Assembly (NCBI RefSeq): GCF_027563345.1
Contig: NZ_JAMKBK010000001.1
Origin: Psychrobacillus psychrodurans
GTDB lineage: Bacteria > Bacillota > Bacilli > Bacillales_A > Planococcaceae
Length of the DNA stretch: 64,000 nucleotides
Strand: one strand, 5' to 3'
The notes under the pieces are model-generated. The model was not told the origin of the DNA. It worked only from the letters and a program-made list of their open reading frames with translations, and ran no database searches. A program made the position numbers and the translations under genes. Of this stretch, positions 62,268 to 64,000 are shown one piece after another; the first letter of the stretch is position 1; every line of letters begins with the position of its first letter.

Positions 62268-62320
62268 TAAGAAATTCTTAAGAAACAGGTAAGAAAAAAG
62301 AGAACTTCATTTCTTATACT
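62268..62320 (+). promoter_or_regulatory. Three TAAGAAA direct repeats and -10 box before the ABC operon
   Basis: TAAGAAA occurs at 62268, 62279 and 62290, exactly 11 bases apart, the spacing used by OmpR-family dimers. A good -10, TATACT (62315-62320), lies 18 bases after the third repeat, while the -35 is poor. This is the layout of an activator-dependent promoter. Confidence 0.6.
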
Positions 62321-62352
62321 AAGGTAAGTAACAAATGAGGGAGGAAATTCAT

Positions 62353-63276
62353 ATGACATATCTAATCCGAACAAATCGGCTCACAAAAGTATATGGGGGA
62401 AAAGAAGTTGTTTCCGAAGTGAGCATGCATGTAAAAAAAGGTGAAATTTATGGTTTTTTAGGTTCCAATGGTGCAGGGAAAACAACAATCATGAAATTAA
62501 TTACAAATTTAATAAAACCAACTAATGGCTACATCGAAATTTTTGGAGAGACATTAACGCATAAATCTTATGAAGTTTTAAAAAGAATGGGCACAATTAT
62601 TGAATATCCTATTTTCCATGAAAATTTAACTGCTAAAGAAATATTGGATCTCCATTGTGAATACATGGGCTATTACGACAAAAAGGAAATCGACCAAGTA
62701 CTTGATCTAGTTAATTTGTCACATACGGAGGGGAAGCCTGTAGGAGATTTCTCACTTGGGATGAAACAACGATTGGGCATTGCACGTGCAATTATTACTA
62801 AACCCGAATTACTTATTCTAGACGAGCCCATTAATGGGTTAGATCCGAGTGGTATTAAGGAAATTCGTGATTTATTGAAGATGTTATGCAAAGAATATGG
62901 CATTACCATTCTTATTTCTAGCCATATTTTAGGTGAAATGGAGCAAATTGCAGATACAATTGGTGTTATTCACAACGGCAGATTAATTAGTGAGCTTGCA
63001 ATGTCTGATGTAAAACTTAGTCAAATAGATTACATCGAAATGATTGTCGACGATGGAAAAAAAGCAGCTTTTATTTTAGAGGACAAATTAGCCATTGTCA
63101 ATTACAAACTAGTAGAGGATCATTGTATCCGTATCTATGAATCGAAAATCACACAGAACACTATTTCAAGGGCATTGATGGAGCAAAACGTGGAGATAAA
63201 GGAAATTAGCATGAAAAAAAATTCGTTAGAGGATTACTTCTTAAAGTTAATTAACGGAGGTGAGATGAGTGCCTAA
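62353..63276 (+). CDS. ABC transporter ATPase, BcrA/lantibiotic-immunity type
   Basis: 307 residues. Walker A GFLGSNGAGKTT near 39, signature FSLGMKQRLG near 135, Walker B LLILDEPINGLDP near 155 and H-loop SSHILGE near 190; the C-terminal extension (about 215-307) is usual for the bacitracin/lantibiotic-protection ATPases. The ATG at 62353 (MTYLIRTNRL) follows GGGAGGAAA. The two-component system at 60383-62021 probably controls it. The substrate is not shown. Confidence 0.93.
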   Translation: MTYLIRTNRLTKVYGGKEVVSEVSMHVKKGEIYGFLGSNGAGKTTIMKLITNLIKPTNGYIEIFGETLTHKSYEVLKRMGTIIEYPIFHENLTAKEILDLHCEYMGYYDKKEIDQVLDLVNLSHTEGKPVGDFSLGMKQRLGIARAIITKPELLILDEPINGLDPSGIKEIRDLLKMLCKEYGITILISSHILGEMEQIADTIGVIHNGRLISELAMSDVKLSQIDYIEMIVDDGKKAAFILEDKLAIVNYKLVEDHCIRIYESKITQNTISRALMEQNVEIKEISMKKNSLEDYFLKLINGGEMSA

Positions 63277-63964
63277 TTTAATGCGTTTAGAAATGAAAAA
63301 GTATAAATTATTTTCATATATAAAGGGAGCAATAATTGCCAATATCATTATAGCAGGATTGTTGGTAGCCATGCTGTTCATCGCGAAGGTGGAAGGTGAC
63401 CTATTTTTAACCAATTATACAGAAGCCATAACCATAATTGATACGATTGTAAGGGCAACCTTTATTATTTTTGCTGCAAGCTTAATTTCTAAGCTCATTA
63501 TTGGTGAGTTTAAGAATAAAACAATTACCACATTATTTTTATATCCTATTAATAGAAAAAAACTAATTACGGCAAAGCTTGCAATCGTAATCCTTTTCAC
63601 ATTCTGCTCCATTATCCTTTCTAATGTATTCTTAACAATAGTGTTCTCTTCTGTCACAAACTATTTTGATCTGATACCTGGCACATTATCAATCACTATG
63701 GTCACACAGCATACGCCTTCCATGCTGATGAACGCGATTGCAGCATCAGGAATGTGCCTCATTCCATTATATTTCGGAATGAAAAAGTACTCTGCATCAA
63801 CTACAATTATTTCTTCCATTCTCATTGTCATGATTGTTTCTTCGAATAGCGGCAATTTTTCATTAAACGATATTATTATAATTCCAATATCACTAGCCAT
63901 AATTGGCATTAGTATCGCTTACTTTGCAATCCGTAATATTGAAAAGACAGATTTAAAATGTTAA
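63269..63964 (+). CDS. ABC-2 type membrane permease
   Basis: 231 residues, six predicted helices (about 16-38, 56-76, 104-131, 151-165, 170-187 and 196-220). The start is GTG at 63269, overlapping the ATPase stop by 8 bases, preceded by GGAGGTGAG; ATG at 63281 is an alternative. As in BcrB-like proteins it probably forms a dimer with the ATPase. A further permease subunit may follow past the window. Confidence 0.85.
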   Translation: MPNLMRLEMKKYKLFSYIKGAIIANIIIAGLLVAMLFIAKVEGDLFLTNYTEAITIIDTIVRATFIIFAASLISKLIIGEFKNKTITTLFLYPINRKKLITAKLAIVILFTFCSIILSNVFLTIVFSSVTNYFDLIPGTLSITMVTQHTPSMLMNAIAASGMCLIPLYFGMKKYSASTTIISSILIVMIVSSNSGNFSLNDIIIIPISLAIIGISIAYFAIRNIEKTDLKC

Positions 63965-64000
63965 TAATTTGTAGTAGTTGGAAAGAGCTGCATTATTGCG

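Overview
The window is a chromosomal segment of a low-GC, Gram-positive, endospore-forming bacterium of the Bacillales. It carries a GerA-type germinant receptor, prkA/yhbH/spoVR, a YjcZ-type small spore protein, a PTS with HPr Ser-46, SigB-type promoters and strong AGGAGG ribosome binding sites. The gene set and the dispersed GGCGACTCC repeats suggest a Planococcaceae-type organism (Psychrobacillus, Lysinibacillus or relatives). The genus is an inference. No rRNA, tRNA, CRISPR array, prophage or intact insertion sequence was seen.

Layout. 1-2.7 kb: histidine utilisation genes hutU and hutI (hutI runs off the left edge). 2.9-8.7 kb: a DUF4349 lipoprotein, then a Bce-type peptide-antibiotic module (histidine kinase and regulator divergent from ATPase and permease). 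8.8-14.2 kb: prkA, yhbH and spoVR, with repeats inserted after prkA. 14.3-16.9 kb: ytcD, ytbD and ytbE. 17.1-22.1 kb: small spore and stress genes (YjcZ-like, SDR, glutamine amidotransferase, aldolase, patatin, PPOX-type protein), several with SigB-type promoters. 22.2-26.8 kb: EcsC-like gene and a three-gene germinant receptor operon. 26.9-34.2 kb: mannitol operon mtlA-mtlR-mtlF-mtlD followed directly by the general PTS genes ptsH-ptsI, with a perfect cre box and a second cre-like box in the promoter. 34.3-40.6 kb: small, secreted or stress proteins and an 855-base intergenic region holding a six-copy array with an exact 21-bp period. 40.7-48.8 kb: exonuclease-BRCT protein, MBL-fold hydrolase, DUF1028 protein, a 1245-residue secreted nuclease and a soluble chemoreceptor-like protein. 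48.9-53.7 kb: a likely mevalonate/HMG degradation operon. 54-60 kb: TspO, 5'-nucleotidase, P1 peptidase, membrane protein and TopB. 60.2-64 kb: a two-component system followed by an ABC transporter.

Most unusual is the 48.9-53.7 kb locus. It combines a degradative (class II) HMG-CoA reductase, a small two-helix membrane protein, a TctA-family permease without a binding protein, HMG-CoA lyase and an XRE-cupin regulator. The regulator has no ATG, GTG or TTG start and appears to begin at ATT. The operon promoter overlaps a perfect palindrome with 23-bp arms. Together these read as an uptake and degradation route for mevalonate or a related acid, giving acetyl-CoA and acetoacetate. Other notable items are the ptsHI genes in the mannitol operon, a repeat family whose tip hairpins differ in sequence but stay paired, and a candidate small RNA near 60.1-60.2 kb.
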